Of a DNA stretch of 52,563 bases, positions 14,987 to 23,232 are shown one piece after another. Position numbers and translations under genes: made by a program. The stretch is from an uncultured Lachnospiraceae bacterium (GTDB lineage Bacteria > Bacillota > Clostridia > Lachnospirales > Lachnospiraceae), in the NCBI GenBank assembly GCA_910577115.1, contig CAJTMC010000029.1, positions 1 through 52,563 of the forward strand, written 5' to 3'. Numbering within the stretch: position 1 is the first letter of the stretch; the number at the start of each line of letters is the position of its first letter. Under the pieces are notes generated by a model. That model saw only the letters and a list, made by a program, of their open reading frames with translations. It was not told where the DNA came from and did no database searches.

Positions 14987-16609
14987 ATGGCAAAAAAGGA
15001 CGATTTGGATTTCGAAGATTTGGATATGGAAATGCTTGACATGAACGAGGGAGGAAGCGATGAACCTGTTATCAAAGAGGAAAGCATTATCAAAGATGAC
15101 GGGGAAGAGTACGAGGAGGAAAAGGAAAACGATTACGAAGATGTGTGCTTTATCTGCAGGCGCCCTGAAAGCAAGACAGGGAGAATGTTTAAGCTCCCGA
15201 ATCATATCTCTGTATGCTCTGACTGTATGCATAAGACAATGGATACGGTTAGTCAGTTTGACTATCAGGGCATGTTAAATTATACGAATATCGGTTCAGA
15301 TAAAGAGAGTAATGACGGGAAAAATGGAAAGAGACGCTTTCCGAACATAAGTTTTGTGAACCTTGCGGATCTTCAGGGCGATGGCGGTATTCCAAACCGT
15401 CAAAAGCTGAAAAAGAAAAAGGCGAAAGAAAAAAGCAAAGACGAGGCAGTCTTTAACATTCACGATCTGCCTGCGCCGCATAAAATAAAAGCGCAGCTGG
15501 ACGATTTTGTAGTGGGTCAGGATTATGCCAAAAAGGTGATATCGGTAGCGGTTTATAATCACTATAAACGTGTGAGTACGGGAACGATGGACGATATCGA
15601 AATCGAAAAGTCCAATATTTTGCTGCTTGGCCCTACCGGCTGCGGAAAGACCTATATGGTAAAGACTCTGGCAAGACTTCTTGATGTGCCTTTGGCGATT
15701 GCGGACGCGACTTCTCTTACGGAGGCAGGATATATCGGTGATGATATTGAGTCTGTCGTTTCCAAACTTCTTGCCGCTGCGGATAATGATGTCGATCGGG
15801 CGGAACAGGGCATCGTTTTTATCGACGAGATTGACAAAATTGCAAAGAAGAAAAATACCACATCGAGAGATGTGAGCGGCGAATCCGTACAGCAGGGAAT
15901 GCTAAAGCTTTTAGAGGGTGCAGATGTTGAAGTACCGGTCGGCGCAAACAGTAAAAACGCAATGGTTCCGCTTACTACAATTAATACAAGGAACATTTTA
16001 TTTATATGCGGCGGCGCGTTTCCGGATTTGGAAGACATTATTAAACAAAGACTGACAAAGCAGTCCTCCATTGGTTTTAACGCGCAGCTCAAAGACGCTT
16101 TTGACAAAGAGGAGAATATTTTAAAAAGAGTGATTGTCGAGGATATCAAGAAATTTGGCATGATACCGGAGTTTATCGGACGTTTGCCGATTATCTGCCC
16201 AATGGACGGACTGACCGAAGAAAGCTATATTAAAATATTAAAAGAGCCGAAAAATGCGATATTAAAACAGTATCAAAAACTTTTGGAGCTTGACGAAGTG
16301 AAACTTAACTTCGATGACAGCGCACTTACCGCAATTGCAAAGAAGGCGCAGGAGCGTGACACAGGAGCAAGGGCGCTGCGTGCAATTATCGAGGAGTTTA
16401 TGTTGGATATCATGTATGAAATACCAAAGGACGATAATATCGGAGAGGTTACCATCACAGGTGACTATATCAACGGTACGGGCGGTCCAGTGATCGAGAT
16501 CCGTACGGATAACGTGCATACAAGAACACAAAATGAGAAAATAGAAGAAACACCAAACATAGAGCCTGAACCCCCAAAATTAGAGGAGCACAATTTCTAT
16601 GAATTTTAG
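14987..16609 (+). CDS. ClpX-like AAA+ unfoldase with extended N-terminus
   Basis: This is a 540-residue ATPase, against about 420 for standard ClpX. The ATG at 14987 follows TGGAGG. Residues 1-50 are acidic. A ClpX-type zinc finger uses Cys54, Cys57, Cys77 and Cys80; a charged linker then runs to about 170. The AAA+ part has LPAPHKIKAQLDDFVVGQ, Walker A GPTGCGKT at 215-222, the pore-loop motif AGYIG, Walker B IVFIDEIDKIAKK, GESVQQGMLKLLEG and sensor residues in DTGARALRAIIEE. An SSIGF tripeptide loop is kept, which in ClpX docks on ClpP. No clpP or tig lies nearby, so it is probably a second ClpX rather than the housekeeping copy. Confidence 0.85.
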   Translation: MAKKDDLDFEDLDMEMLDMNEGGSDEPVIKEESIIKDDGEEYEEEKENDYEDVCFICRRPESKTGRMFKLPNHISVCSDCMHKTMDTVSQFDYQGMLNYTNIGSDKESNDGKNGKRRFPNISFVNLADLQGDGGIPNRQKLKKKKAKEKSKDEAVFNIHDLPAPHKIKAQLDDFVVGQDYAKKVISVAVYNHYKRVSTGTMDDIEIEKSNILLLGPTGCGKTYMVKTLARLLDVPLAIADATSLTEAGYIGDDIESVVSKLLAAADNDVDRAEQGIVFIDEIDKIAKKKNTTSRDVSGESVQQGMLKLLEGADVEVPVGANSKNAMVPLTTINTRNILFICGGAFPDLEDIIKQRLTKQSSIGFNAQLKDAFDKEENILKRVIVEDIKKFGMIPEFIGRLPIICPMDGLTEESYIKILKEPKNAILKQYQKLLELDEVKLNFDDSALTAIAKKAQERDTGARALRAIIEEFMLDIMYEIPKDDNIGEVTITGDYINGTGGPVIEIRTDNVHTRTQNEKIEETPNIEPEPPKLEEHNFYEF

Positions 16610-16657
16610 TCAAAAAACCGAAAATGGTTTGCGCGTCCGTCAAAATTTACAAAACGT

Positions 16658-16770
16658 ATGTTCCTTATGCTGGGCGGCGTTACCATGATGGGCATTGGGC
16701 TGTTTTATCTGCTTTCTGCTTAGGTCCGATTATTTCATGGGTGCAGAAAAAGCTGGAGGTATTGATTTAA
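16658..16770 (+). pseudogene. Collapsed membrane-protein gene (YczE/YitT-like ends)
   Basis: From 16658 one frame encodes MFLMLGGVTMMGIGLFYLLS, like the first span of YczE/YitT-type proteins, and stops at 16721-16723. The next frame continues with LGPIISWVQKKLEVLI to a stop at 16768-16770, like the C-terminal tail of such a protein. The two parts abut at about 16717, as expected if an internal deletion removed the middle of the gene. The region upstream to the clpX stop is open in the first frame. The family link is by eye and tentative. Confidence 0.4.
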
Positions 16771-16773
16771 TTC

Positions 16774-17598
16774 ATGACGAAGCTGGAAGAATACTATAAT
16801 AAATTTAACGAGGAAAAGCGGCTGAACTCGCGGCATGGACAAGTCGAGTTTCGCGTTTCGATGAAATATATACAAAAATATCTTGACAGGGCAGTTACAG
16901 AGCCGGATAATGCGGCTGCGCGGAATAGCGGTCAGGATAAAAAAAGTGCGATAAAGGTTTTGGATATCGGAGCAGGTACGGGAAGATACAGTGTAGCGCT
17001 TGCGAAGGAAGGCTATGATGTGACGGCAGTTGAGTTAGTTAAGTATAACCTCGGAATCTTAAAGCAGAAGGCAAGTACAGTCCGCGCGATACAGGGAAAT
17101 GCCATGAACCTGAAAAAACTAAAAGATGAGAGCTTTGACGTGACGCTTTTGTTTGGACCGATGTATCACTTATTTGGATTCGGGGACAAAAATAAGGCGC
17201 TTGGAGAGGCAAAGCGCGTGACCAAAAAAGGCGGGGTAATCCTTGTGGCATACTGCATGAATGAGTATAGCGTCATCACCTATGGCTTTAAGGAGCAGCA
17301 TATTCTTGCGTGTATGGAGCAGGGGCGTTTTACGGAGGATTTTAAGACGATATCAGGTCCGGACGATCTGTACGATTATATGCGTATTGAGGATATAGAT
17401 GCATTAAATCTGGCACAGGGGTTAGAGCGCATTCAGATAATATCTCCGGACGGGGCGGCAAATTATATGCGCCCGTTTTTAAACCGCTTGTCGGACGAGG
17501 AGTTTGAACTGTTTGTGCAGTATCAGATGTCTGTCTGCGAGCGTGCAGACTTGATAGGGGCAGGGGCGCATACGGTTGATATTTTAAGGAAACCTTGA
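16774..17598 (+). CDS. SAM-dependent methyltransferase, class I
   Basis: This 274-residue soluble enzyme has the SAM-binding motif KVLDIGAGTGRYSVALAKEG at about 67-87, an acidic residue after the second strand (VTAVELVKYNL), the motif II region FDVTLLFGPMYHLFG and post-motif GGVILVAYCMNEYS. The C-terminal third, roughly residues 180-270, looks like a lid and substrate region with no catalytic motif I recognise. The substrate is unknown. A CTGGAGG site lies 14 bases upstream, longer than usual. The gene ends 17 bases before the TPR/DUF4125 gene, so the two are probably co-transcribed and may be linked in function. Confidence 0.8.
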   Translation: MTKLEEYYNKFNEEKRLNSRHGQVEFRVSMKYIQKYLDRAVTEPDNAAARNSGQDKKSAIKVLDIGAGTGRYSVALAKEGYDVTAVELVKYNLGILKQKASTVRAIQGNAMNLKKLKDESFDVTLLFGPMYHLFGFGDKNKALGEAKRVTKKGGVILVAYCMNEYSVITYGFKEQHILACMEQGRFTEDFKTISGPDDLYDYMRIEDIDALNLAQGLERIQIISPDGAANYMRPFLNRLSDEEFELFVQYQMSVCERADLIGAGAHTVDILRKP

Positions 17599-17615
17599 AA
17601 GAATGGAGGATTATG

Positions 17616-20600
17616 ATGAACTTAAACCAAGTGATGACGGAATTGGATAATCTTTTTGCACAGGGACGCATCAGTGAAGTACCGCAATTTTTAGAGGGGC
17701 ATATTGAGCAGGCGCGTACGGAGGGTGCGCAAGACGTGATGCTTACGCTATACAATGAATGCATTGGCTTTTACAGGGAAACCGGAGAGTATGACAAGTC
17801 GATGGAAAGCGGCAATCAGGCGATTGCGCTGATGGGGGAAATGGGATTAGACGGTACGATGCCGTATGCGACGACGCTTTTGAATATTGCGAATGCGAAA
17901 CGTGCGGCAGGGTATTTGCAGGAGTCACTGGATCTATATAATAAAGTACATCCGATTTATGCGGCAAGGCTGAAAGCGGACGATATGTATTTTGCAGGGC
18001 TGTACAATAATTTAAGCCTTTTGTATCAGGAAATGGGCAATTTTGCTGCTGCGAAGCAGCAGCTGGAAAACGCACTTGAGATTGTAAGCTGCAAGGAGAA
18101 CACTGCATTTGAGATTGCTGTGACGCAGGCCAACCTTGCAAATACCTGTATCGAGCTTGGACAGGACGACGAGGCAAAGGAGAGGGCGGAGGAGGCAATC
18201 CGGATTTTTGAGGAAATCGGGGTAGACGATGCACATTACAGTGCGGCGCTGTCGGCGCTTGGAAGCCTTTACTATATGGAAAAAGACTATCCGAATGCGC
18301 TGGAAGTGATGGAAAAAAGCAGGGAGTGCGTGGAAAAGTATCTCGGGGCGGAAAATATTCAGTACCAAAGGCTGAGCGATAACATTGCAATTATAAAGGA
18401 AAAAATCAGTGAGGTGCCGCCCGCGCAAATGTTGCCGGAAGAACAGCAGGCAGAGCCGGAAACAGGGAAGGCGCTGTTGGCTGATGATGAGATTAACGAA
18501 ATTCTTGGAATTAATATTGACAATGACGGTTGGGCATCTGTCATTCGGGCAGACAAAAAAAGAGATGAGAATAAAGGCGGCAGAGAGAAGGAAGAGACGG
18601 CTGAGGCTGGTGAGGAGGACGGAATGAAGGAGAAGGAAGTCTTTAATCCTGCAGAGAGTGTAAGCACATTTAATATTAGCTCTGCGTTTGCAGAGATTAA
18701 GTCCGCTGCCACCCAAAAACTTCAGGAGAGAAATACCGGCAGCGAACAGGTTGATGAATTGCCCGAAGACAGTCAGGAGATTGTGGCTGAAAATACGGAG
18801 ACATCAGGTTATGAAGCGCAAAGTCCATATGACGAGGAGAAAGCAATTGACGCACTGATAGCAGAGGTTATGGACGAGATTGCCATTGAAGTGGAGGAAG
18901 CTTCGGAAGAGGGCAGGATGGAGGAGAGTGAGCCAAAAGAGTGCGAATGGGAAGAAGATCAGCCGGAAGAGAATGTGTCAGAAGATGACCGGGTGGAAGA
19001 AGATGCTTCGGACGAGGAAGCCTTAGAAGAGATGCAGACAGAAGAAATGCAGTCAGTAGAGACGTATGAAGATTTGACACCGGAAATTACAGGTCTGGAG
19101 CTTTGCCGCAGATATTATGAAGAATTTGGGAAACCTATGATTGCAGAAAAGTTTCCGGAATATGAGGCACAAATTGTAGCAGGGCTTGTGGGAAAAGGTT
19201 CTGACTGCTTTGGATTTGACGATATACAGTCAAGAGACCACGATTTTGGACCGCGATTTTTGTTGTGGGTCACAAAGGATGTGTATGACAAGATTGGCAG
19301 TGCGCTTGAAGAAGAATATGAAAAGCTTCCGGATACCTTTATGGGCATAAAACGCATTGAAACCTTTCATGGCAAAGACAGAGCCGGCGTTATGGTGATC
19401 GAGGACTTTTATAAGAACACGCTTGGCGTTGATTTAATCGAAGCCCTTACGGACGAGTGCAAAGGACCGGAACAGATAAAGAGATGGCTTGCAGTGCATG
19501 ATTATGCGCTTGCGGCAGCAGTGAACGGTGCGGTTTTCAGAGATGATGAGGGAGTCTTTACTTCTTATAGAGAATTGCTGAAAGAATATTATCCCAAAGC
19601 AGTCTGGTACAGAAAAATCGCGCAGGCGTGCGCGTTGTTTTCGCAGAACGGACAGTATAATCTGCCGCGCATGAGAAAGCGCGGACAGCTTGTAGCAGCA
19701 GAGCTTGCAAAGGCAGAGTGCGTAAAACAGGCGATGAAGCTGAATTACCTGTTGAACAAAAAATATGCACCGCATGACAAGTGGCTGTTTAAAGATTTGC
19801 CGGATAATCCGGATATGGTGCTGGAAGAGCCGGATTTTCCGGCAAAGAGTGTAGCGCAGCTTGTTGAGGAGATTAGCCTCATGCAGGTGGACAAAGCGCA
19901 TGAGACACAGCTTGCTACCGCGATAGAATCGCTTGCGGTAATTTTTGCGAATGAACTGGAACGTCAGGATATCGTAGGAAACTGTGACCTTTATCTTGAT
20001 GCCAATACGGCGGAGCTGCTTGCAAAGAGCGATGCGCTTGTAGCGGCGGCAAAGGCAGACGCTCCGACAATTACAGCATTGTCGCTCTCCATTGCAAAGG
20101 CGGAATTTGAGGCGTTTGACAAGGTGCAGAACGAAGGCGGACGCGCGAGCTGTCAGAATAACTGGCCAACCTTCAAAGTGATGCGCATGAGCCAGTATAT
20201 GACATGGAACGAGGATATGCTTTTGCAGTACTTGTATGAGTTTCAAACAAACTTTGCAAATGGCAGAAACATGATTGAGGAAAAATATGCGCGGATGATG
20301 GAATCCACTGCACCAGATGCGTATGCGGAATTTGCCGACAGGCTTCCTGAAATTTCCGGGCAGAAGAAAGCAATTATGGAGCAGATTATTGAGCTTCAGG
20401 TAAGGTGGATGGAGGAATTTGCACAGGAACATCCGAAGCTTGCCCAAAATGCCCGTATCATACACACAGACGAGGATTTGCCGTATGATACATCTTATGA
20501 AACCTATTTAAGAGGAGAACTTGGCACATATTCCGACAAACTGATTCAGATGTACGGAAGATATGTTGTGGAATATGCAAGAAACGGAAAAAGCGTGGCA

Positions 20601-20684
20601 AGAGAAATCATGGCAAACACTATCAGCTTTTACGGTTATAAGAGCTTTGAAGAGGCGGAAAGCAAAGAAACGTTGGAACAGTAG
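17616..20684 (+). CDS. TPR, nucleotidyltransferase-like (DUF4037) and DUF4125 protein
   Basis: This 1022-residue protein has no signal peptide and no membrane span. Residues 1-270 form tetratricopeptide helices (for example TLLNIANAKRAAGYLQESLD and GLYNNLSLLYQEMGNFAAAK). About 200 residues of Glu-rich, low-complexity linker follow. Then comes a DUF4037 segment with GKGSDCFGFDDIQSRDHDFG, which has the Gly-Ser...Asp-x-Asp layout of the polymerase-beta nucleotidyltransferase fold. The last 200 residues match DUF4125 (RASCQNNWPTFKVMRMSQY; AREIMANTISFYGYKS). The ATG at 17616 is best spaced from GGAGGA at 17605-17610. The biochemical role is unknown; an intact-looking catalytic triad suggests transfer of a nucleotide to an unknown target. 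Confidence 0.75.
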   Translation: MNLNQVMTELDNLFAQGRISEVPQFLEGHIEQARTEGAQDVMLTLYNECIGFYRETGEYDKSMESGNQAIALMGEMGLDGTMPYATTLLNIANAKRAAGYLQESLDLYNKVHPIYAARLKADDMYFAGLYNNLSLLYQEMGNFAAAKQQLENALEIVSCKENTAFEIAVTQANLANTCIELGQDDEAKERAEEAIRIFEEIGVDDAHYSAALSALGSLYYMEKDYPNALEVMEKSRECVEKYLGAENIQYQRLSDNIAIIKEKISEVPPAQMLPEEQQAEPETGKALLADDEINEILGINIDNDGWASVIRADKKRDENKGGREKEETAEAGEEDGMKEKEVFNPAESVSTFNISSAFAEIKSAATQKLQERNTGSEQVDELPEDSQEIVAENTETSGYEAQSPYDEEKAIDALIAEVMDEIAIEVEEASEEGRMEESEPKECEWEEDQPEENVSEDDRVEEDASDEEALEEMQTEEMQSVETYEDLTPEITGLELCRRYYEEFGKPMIAEKFPEYEAQIVAGLVGKGSDCFGFDDIQSRDHDFGPRFLLWVTKDVYDKIGSALEEEYEKLPDTFMGIKRIETFHGKDRAGVMVIEDFYKNTLGVDLIEALTDECKGPEQIKRWLAVHDYALAAAVNGAVFRDDEGVFTSYRELLKEYYPKAVWYRKIAQACALFSQNGQYNLPRMRKRGQLVAAELAKAECVKQAMKLNYLLNKKYAPHDKWLFKDLPDNPDMVLEEPDFPAKSVAQLVEEISLMQVDKAHETQLATAIESLAVIFANELERQDIVGNCDLYLDANTAELLAKSDALVAAAKADAPTITALSLSIAKAEFEAFDKVQNEGGRASCQNNWPTFKVMRMSQYMTWNEDMLLQYLYEFQTNFANGRNMIEEKYARMMESTAPDAYAEFADRLPEISGQKKAIMEQIIELQVRWMEEFAQEHPKLAQNARIIHTDEDLPYDTSYETYLRGELGTYSDKLIQMYGRYVVEYARNGKSVAREIMANTISFYGYKSFEEAESKETLEQ

Positions 20685-20715
20685 TGAAAAAACAGTATTA
20701 TATAGGGACAAAATA

Positions 20716-20769
20716 AAAGGGGCTGTCGCATCTAAGGTCTATTTAACCTTTGATACGACAGCCCTTTTT
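20716..20769 (+). terminator. Strong intrinsic terminator after the TPR/DUF4125 gene
   Basis: AAGGGGCTGTCG at 20717-20728 pairs with CGACAGCCCTTT at 20757-20768. The stem is extended by an inner ATC/GAT and AAGGT/ACCTT helix and ends in a T-run. It closes the methyltransferase-TPR transcript and insulates argC. Confidence 0.85.
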
Positions 20770-20811
20770 GCCGTATCAGGAAAAGTTCTTTTAAATTATC
20801 GGATTCATTTC

Positions 20812-20840
20812 TTGACTTTTACCGTACAGCGTCATAATAT
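20812..20840 (+). promoter_or_regulatory. Sigma-A promoter for argC
   Basis: TTGACT at 20812-20817 and TAATAT at 20835-20840 have a 17-base spacer and lie 35 bases before the argC start. I do not see a clear ArgR box overlapping it. Confidence 0.7.
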
Positions 20841-20874
20841 TATATGGAAAAGATTGAAAACGAGGAGAACACAG

Positions 20875-21819
20875 ATGAAAAAAGTTTTTATCGATGGCAG
20901 CGAGGGTACTACAGGGCTTCGCATCTTTGAGCGTTTTGAGGGACGCGACGACATTGAAATCTTAAAGATTCCGTCAGAGTCTCGAAAAGATCCCGACGAA
21001 ATCAAAAAATATATCAATGCTTCCGATATCACATTTTTGTGCCTGCCGGACGCGGCGGCAAGAGAAGCAGCAGCGATGGTAGAAAATGAGAGCACCATCA
21101 TCATTGACACTTCCACAGCACACCGTACGGAAGAGGGCTGGGCATACGGCTATCCGGAATTGTCGCCGCAGCACAGGGAGGCGATTCAAAACGGAAAACG
21201 AATCGCGGTCCCCGGCTGTTATGCGACCGGATTTATCACAGTCGCCTATCCCATGGTTGCCAAAGAGATGCTTCCAAAGGATTATCCGGTGGCGGCATTT
21301 GCAATGTCCGGATACAGCGGGGCGGGAAAAAAGACAATCGCTGTCTACGAGGCGGACGAGCGGGATAGTGAGCTTGACGCGCCAAGAGAATACGCGCTTA
21401 CCCAAAATCACAAGCATTTAAAAGAAATGCAGAAAATTACGGGACTGACAAGAGTGCCATTGTTCTCTCCGCTAATCTGCGACTATTACAGCGGAATGGT
21501 CGTGACACTTCAGTTTTATGCAAATATGCTAAACGGAAATCCGACGCCCGAAAAAGTGCATGAGTTGTTTGCAGCATATTACGAAGGAGAGCAGTTTATC
21601 AAGGTTATGCCGTTTGGAAAAGAGACTGCGTACAACGGATTTTTGGCCGGGAACGCATGTTCAGGATGGGACGGCATAGAGCTTTATGTGACAGGAAATG
21701 ATGACAGAATACTGGTGAGTACGCGGTTTGACAATCTGGGAAAGGGCGCGTCAGGGGCAGCAGTACAGTGCTTAAATATCCTTCTTGGCTGTGAAGAAAA
21801 TAAAGGGCTTGTATTATGA
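20875..21819 (+). CDS. argC: N-acetyl-gamma-glutamyl-phosphate reductase, short (type 2) form
   Basis: This 314-residue NADPH-dependent enzyme carries out the third step of arginine synthesis. It opens with VFIDGSEGTTGLRIFERF, the nucleotide-binding GxxGxxG loop in its type 2 version. The catalytic Cys lies in VPGCYATGFITVAYP, and LTQNHKHLKEMQ and PLICDYYSGMVVTL match the substrate site. The length agrees with the about 310-residue class rather than the 340-residue class. CGAGGAGA precedes the ATG at 20875; the frame is open further upstream but only through the terminator. No other arg genes are near, which is unusual because argC often heads argCJBD. Confidence 0.92.
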   Translation: MKKVFIDGSEGTTGLRIFERFEGRDDIEILKIPSESRKDPDEIKKYINASDITFLCLPDAAAREAAAMVENESTIIIDTSTAHRTEEGWAYGYPELSPQHREAIQNGKRIAVPGCYATGFITVAYPMVAKEMLPKDYPVAAFAMSGYSGAGKKTIAVYEADERDSELDAPREYALTQNHKHLKEMQKITGLTRVPLFSPLICDYYSGMVVTLQFYANMLNGNPTPEKVHELFAAYYEGEQFIKVMPFGKETAYNGFLAGNACSGWDGIELYVTGNDDRILVSTRFDNLGKGASGAAVQCLNILLGCEENKGLVL

Positions 21820-23231
21820 TAAATTTACCGGAGGATTTTGAAAAAAGAATGCAGGGTATGCTTGAAAGTGCGTATCCTGCTTTCGTGCGTAGTTATGAAA
21901 ATACAAAAATGCAGGCATTGCGCGTAAACACACTCAAGGGGAGTGTGGAGGAGTTTCTGGAAAAAGCGCCGTTTTTTGACAAGACAAGCATACGGCGTGT
22001 ATCTTGGGAGAGCAGGGGCTTTTATTATGATGAAACTATGCCGTTTGGAAAACATCCGTTTCACGAGGCGGGTGTCTACTACATACAGGAACCAAGTGCA
22101 ATGACACCTGTGTCATATTTGGAGGGCAAGTCAGGCGAAAAAATCCTTGACCTTTGCGCTGCACCTGGAGGAAAGACGACACAGCTTGCATCTTATATGG
22201 AAAATGAAGGACTTTTGGTATGCAACGAAATTCACCCTGCGCGGGCAAAAATCCTTTCGGAAAATGTAGAGCGAATGGGGCTGAGAAATGCGCTTGTGAC
22301 AAACGAGACGCCAAAGCATCTATCGGAGCTGTTCGGTGAATATTTTGACCGGATACTCGTGGATGCGCCATGCTCAGGGGAGGGAATGTTTCGGAAAAAC
22401 GAGGAGGCATGCAGCGAGTGGAGCCTTGAAAATGTGCGCCTTTGTGCGGACAGACAGGATGAAATTTTGGACTGTGCCGACCGGATGCTGTGTTCGGGAG
22501 GCAGACTTGTATACTCCACCTGTACCTTTGCACCGGAAGAAAATGAGGGCAGTGTGGCAAGATTTTTGGCGCGTCATCCAAACTATGAAATTGTAAAGGT
22601 TGACAAGTATGAAGGAATGAGCAGCGGCAGGGCAGAGTGGACGGGAGACGGGAATACAAAAAATATAGAAGATACGATAAGACTGTTCCCGCATTTGATA
22701 GACGGAGAGGGACATTATGTGGCTGTTTTACAAAAAGACGGTGAAGTGCCAAATGGCTATCAGGGATATTTAAAAAACGGGCTGCAAAAGGGTATTTCCG
22801 CAAAAGAAGTAAAAGAGCTTCTTGCGTTTGAGCGTGAAAATCTGAAAAGAAATCTTTTCGAGGAGAATGAGCAGCGCCTGCTCCGTTTTGGAGAGCAGAT
22901 TTATCTGATGCCGCAAGGCATGCCTTCGCTCAAACAGTTAAAGGTATTGCGTGCGGGACTTCATCTTGGAACGTTAAAGAAAAACCGTTTTGAGCCGTCA
23001 CATGCACTTGCGCTTGCACTGACAAAAGAAGAAGTGCAGCACAGCATGGAGCTTTGTCCGAATGACAAAAGTGACATGAGTGTCATAAATGCTTATCTGA
23101 ACGGACAGACATTAAACTATGCGGGGGAAAAGGGCTGGTATCTGATGACTTGCAGCGGTTATAGTATCGGTTGGGGAAAGCTCGCAGGACAAATCATGAA
23201 AAACCACTATCCAAAAGGATTGAGAAAATAG
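21816..23231 (+). CDS. 16S rRNA (cytosine-C5) methyltransferase, RsmF type
   Basis: This 471-residue protein belongs to the NOL1/NOP2/Sun family. Its SAM site is ILDLCAAPGGKTTQLASYM. The two Cys motifs are VDAPCSGEGMFRKN (motif IV, releasing Cys) and LVYSTCTFAPEENEG (motif VI, nucleophile). The N-terminal ferredoxin-like part (residues 1-90) and a C-terminal region of about 180 residues, ending in a PUA-like fold typical of RsmF and its Gram-positive relatives, are both present. Its ATG overlaps the argC stop by four bases, so translation is probably coupled. It would methylate a cytosine of 16S rRNA during ribosome assembly. Confidence 0.88.
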   Translation: MINLPEDFEKRMQGMLESAYPAFVRSYENTKMQALRVNTLKGSVEEFLEKAPFFDKTSIRRVSWESRGFYYDETMPFGKHPFHEAGVYYIQEPSAMTPVSYLEGKSGEKILDLCAAPGGKTTQLASYMENEGLLVCNEIHPARAKILSENVERMGLRNALVTNETPKHLSELFGEYFDRILVDAPCSGEGMFRKNEEACSEWSLENVRLCADRQDEILDCADRMLCSGGRLVYSTCTFAPEENEGSVARFLARHPNYEIVKVDKYEGMSSGRAEWTGDGNTKNIEDTIRLFPHLIDGEGHYVAVLQKDGEVPNGYQGYLKNGLQKGISAKEVKELLAFERENLKRNLFEENEQRLLRFGEQIYLMPQGMPSLKQLKVLRAGLHLGTLKKNRFEPSHALALALTKEEVQHSMELCPNDKSDMSVINAYLNGQTLNYAGEKGWYLMTCSGYSIGWGKLAGQIMKNHYPKGLRK

Positions 23232-23232
23232 T

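Noticed and set aside
19163..19182. A third copy of the molybdenum hairpin core (GAGGCACAAATTG)
   Set aside because: It lies in the TPR/DUF4125 coding region and cannot form the stem.
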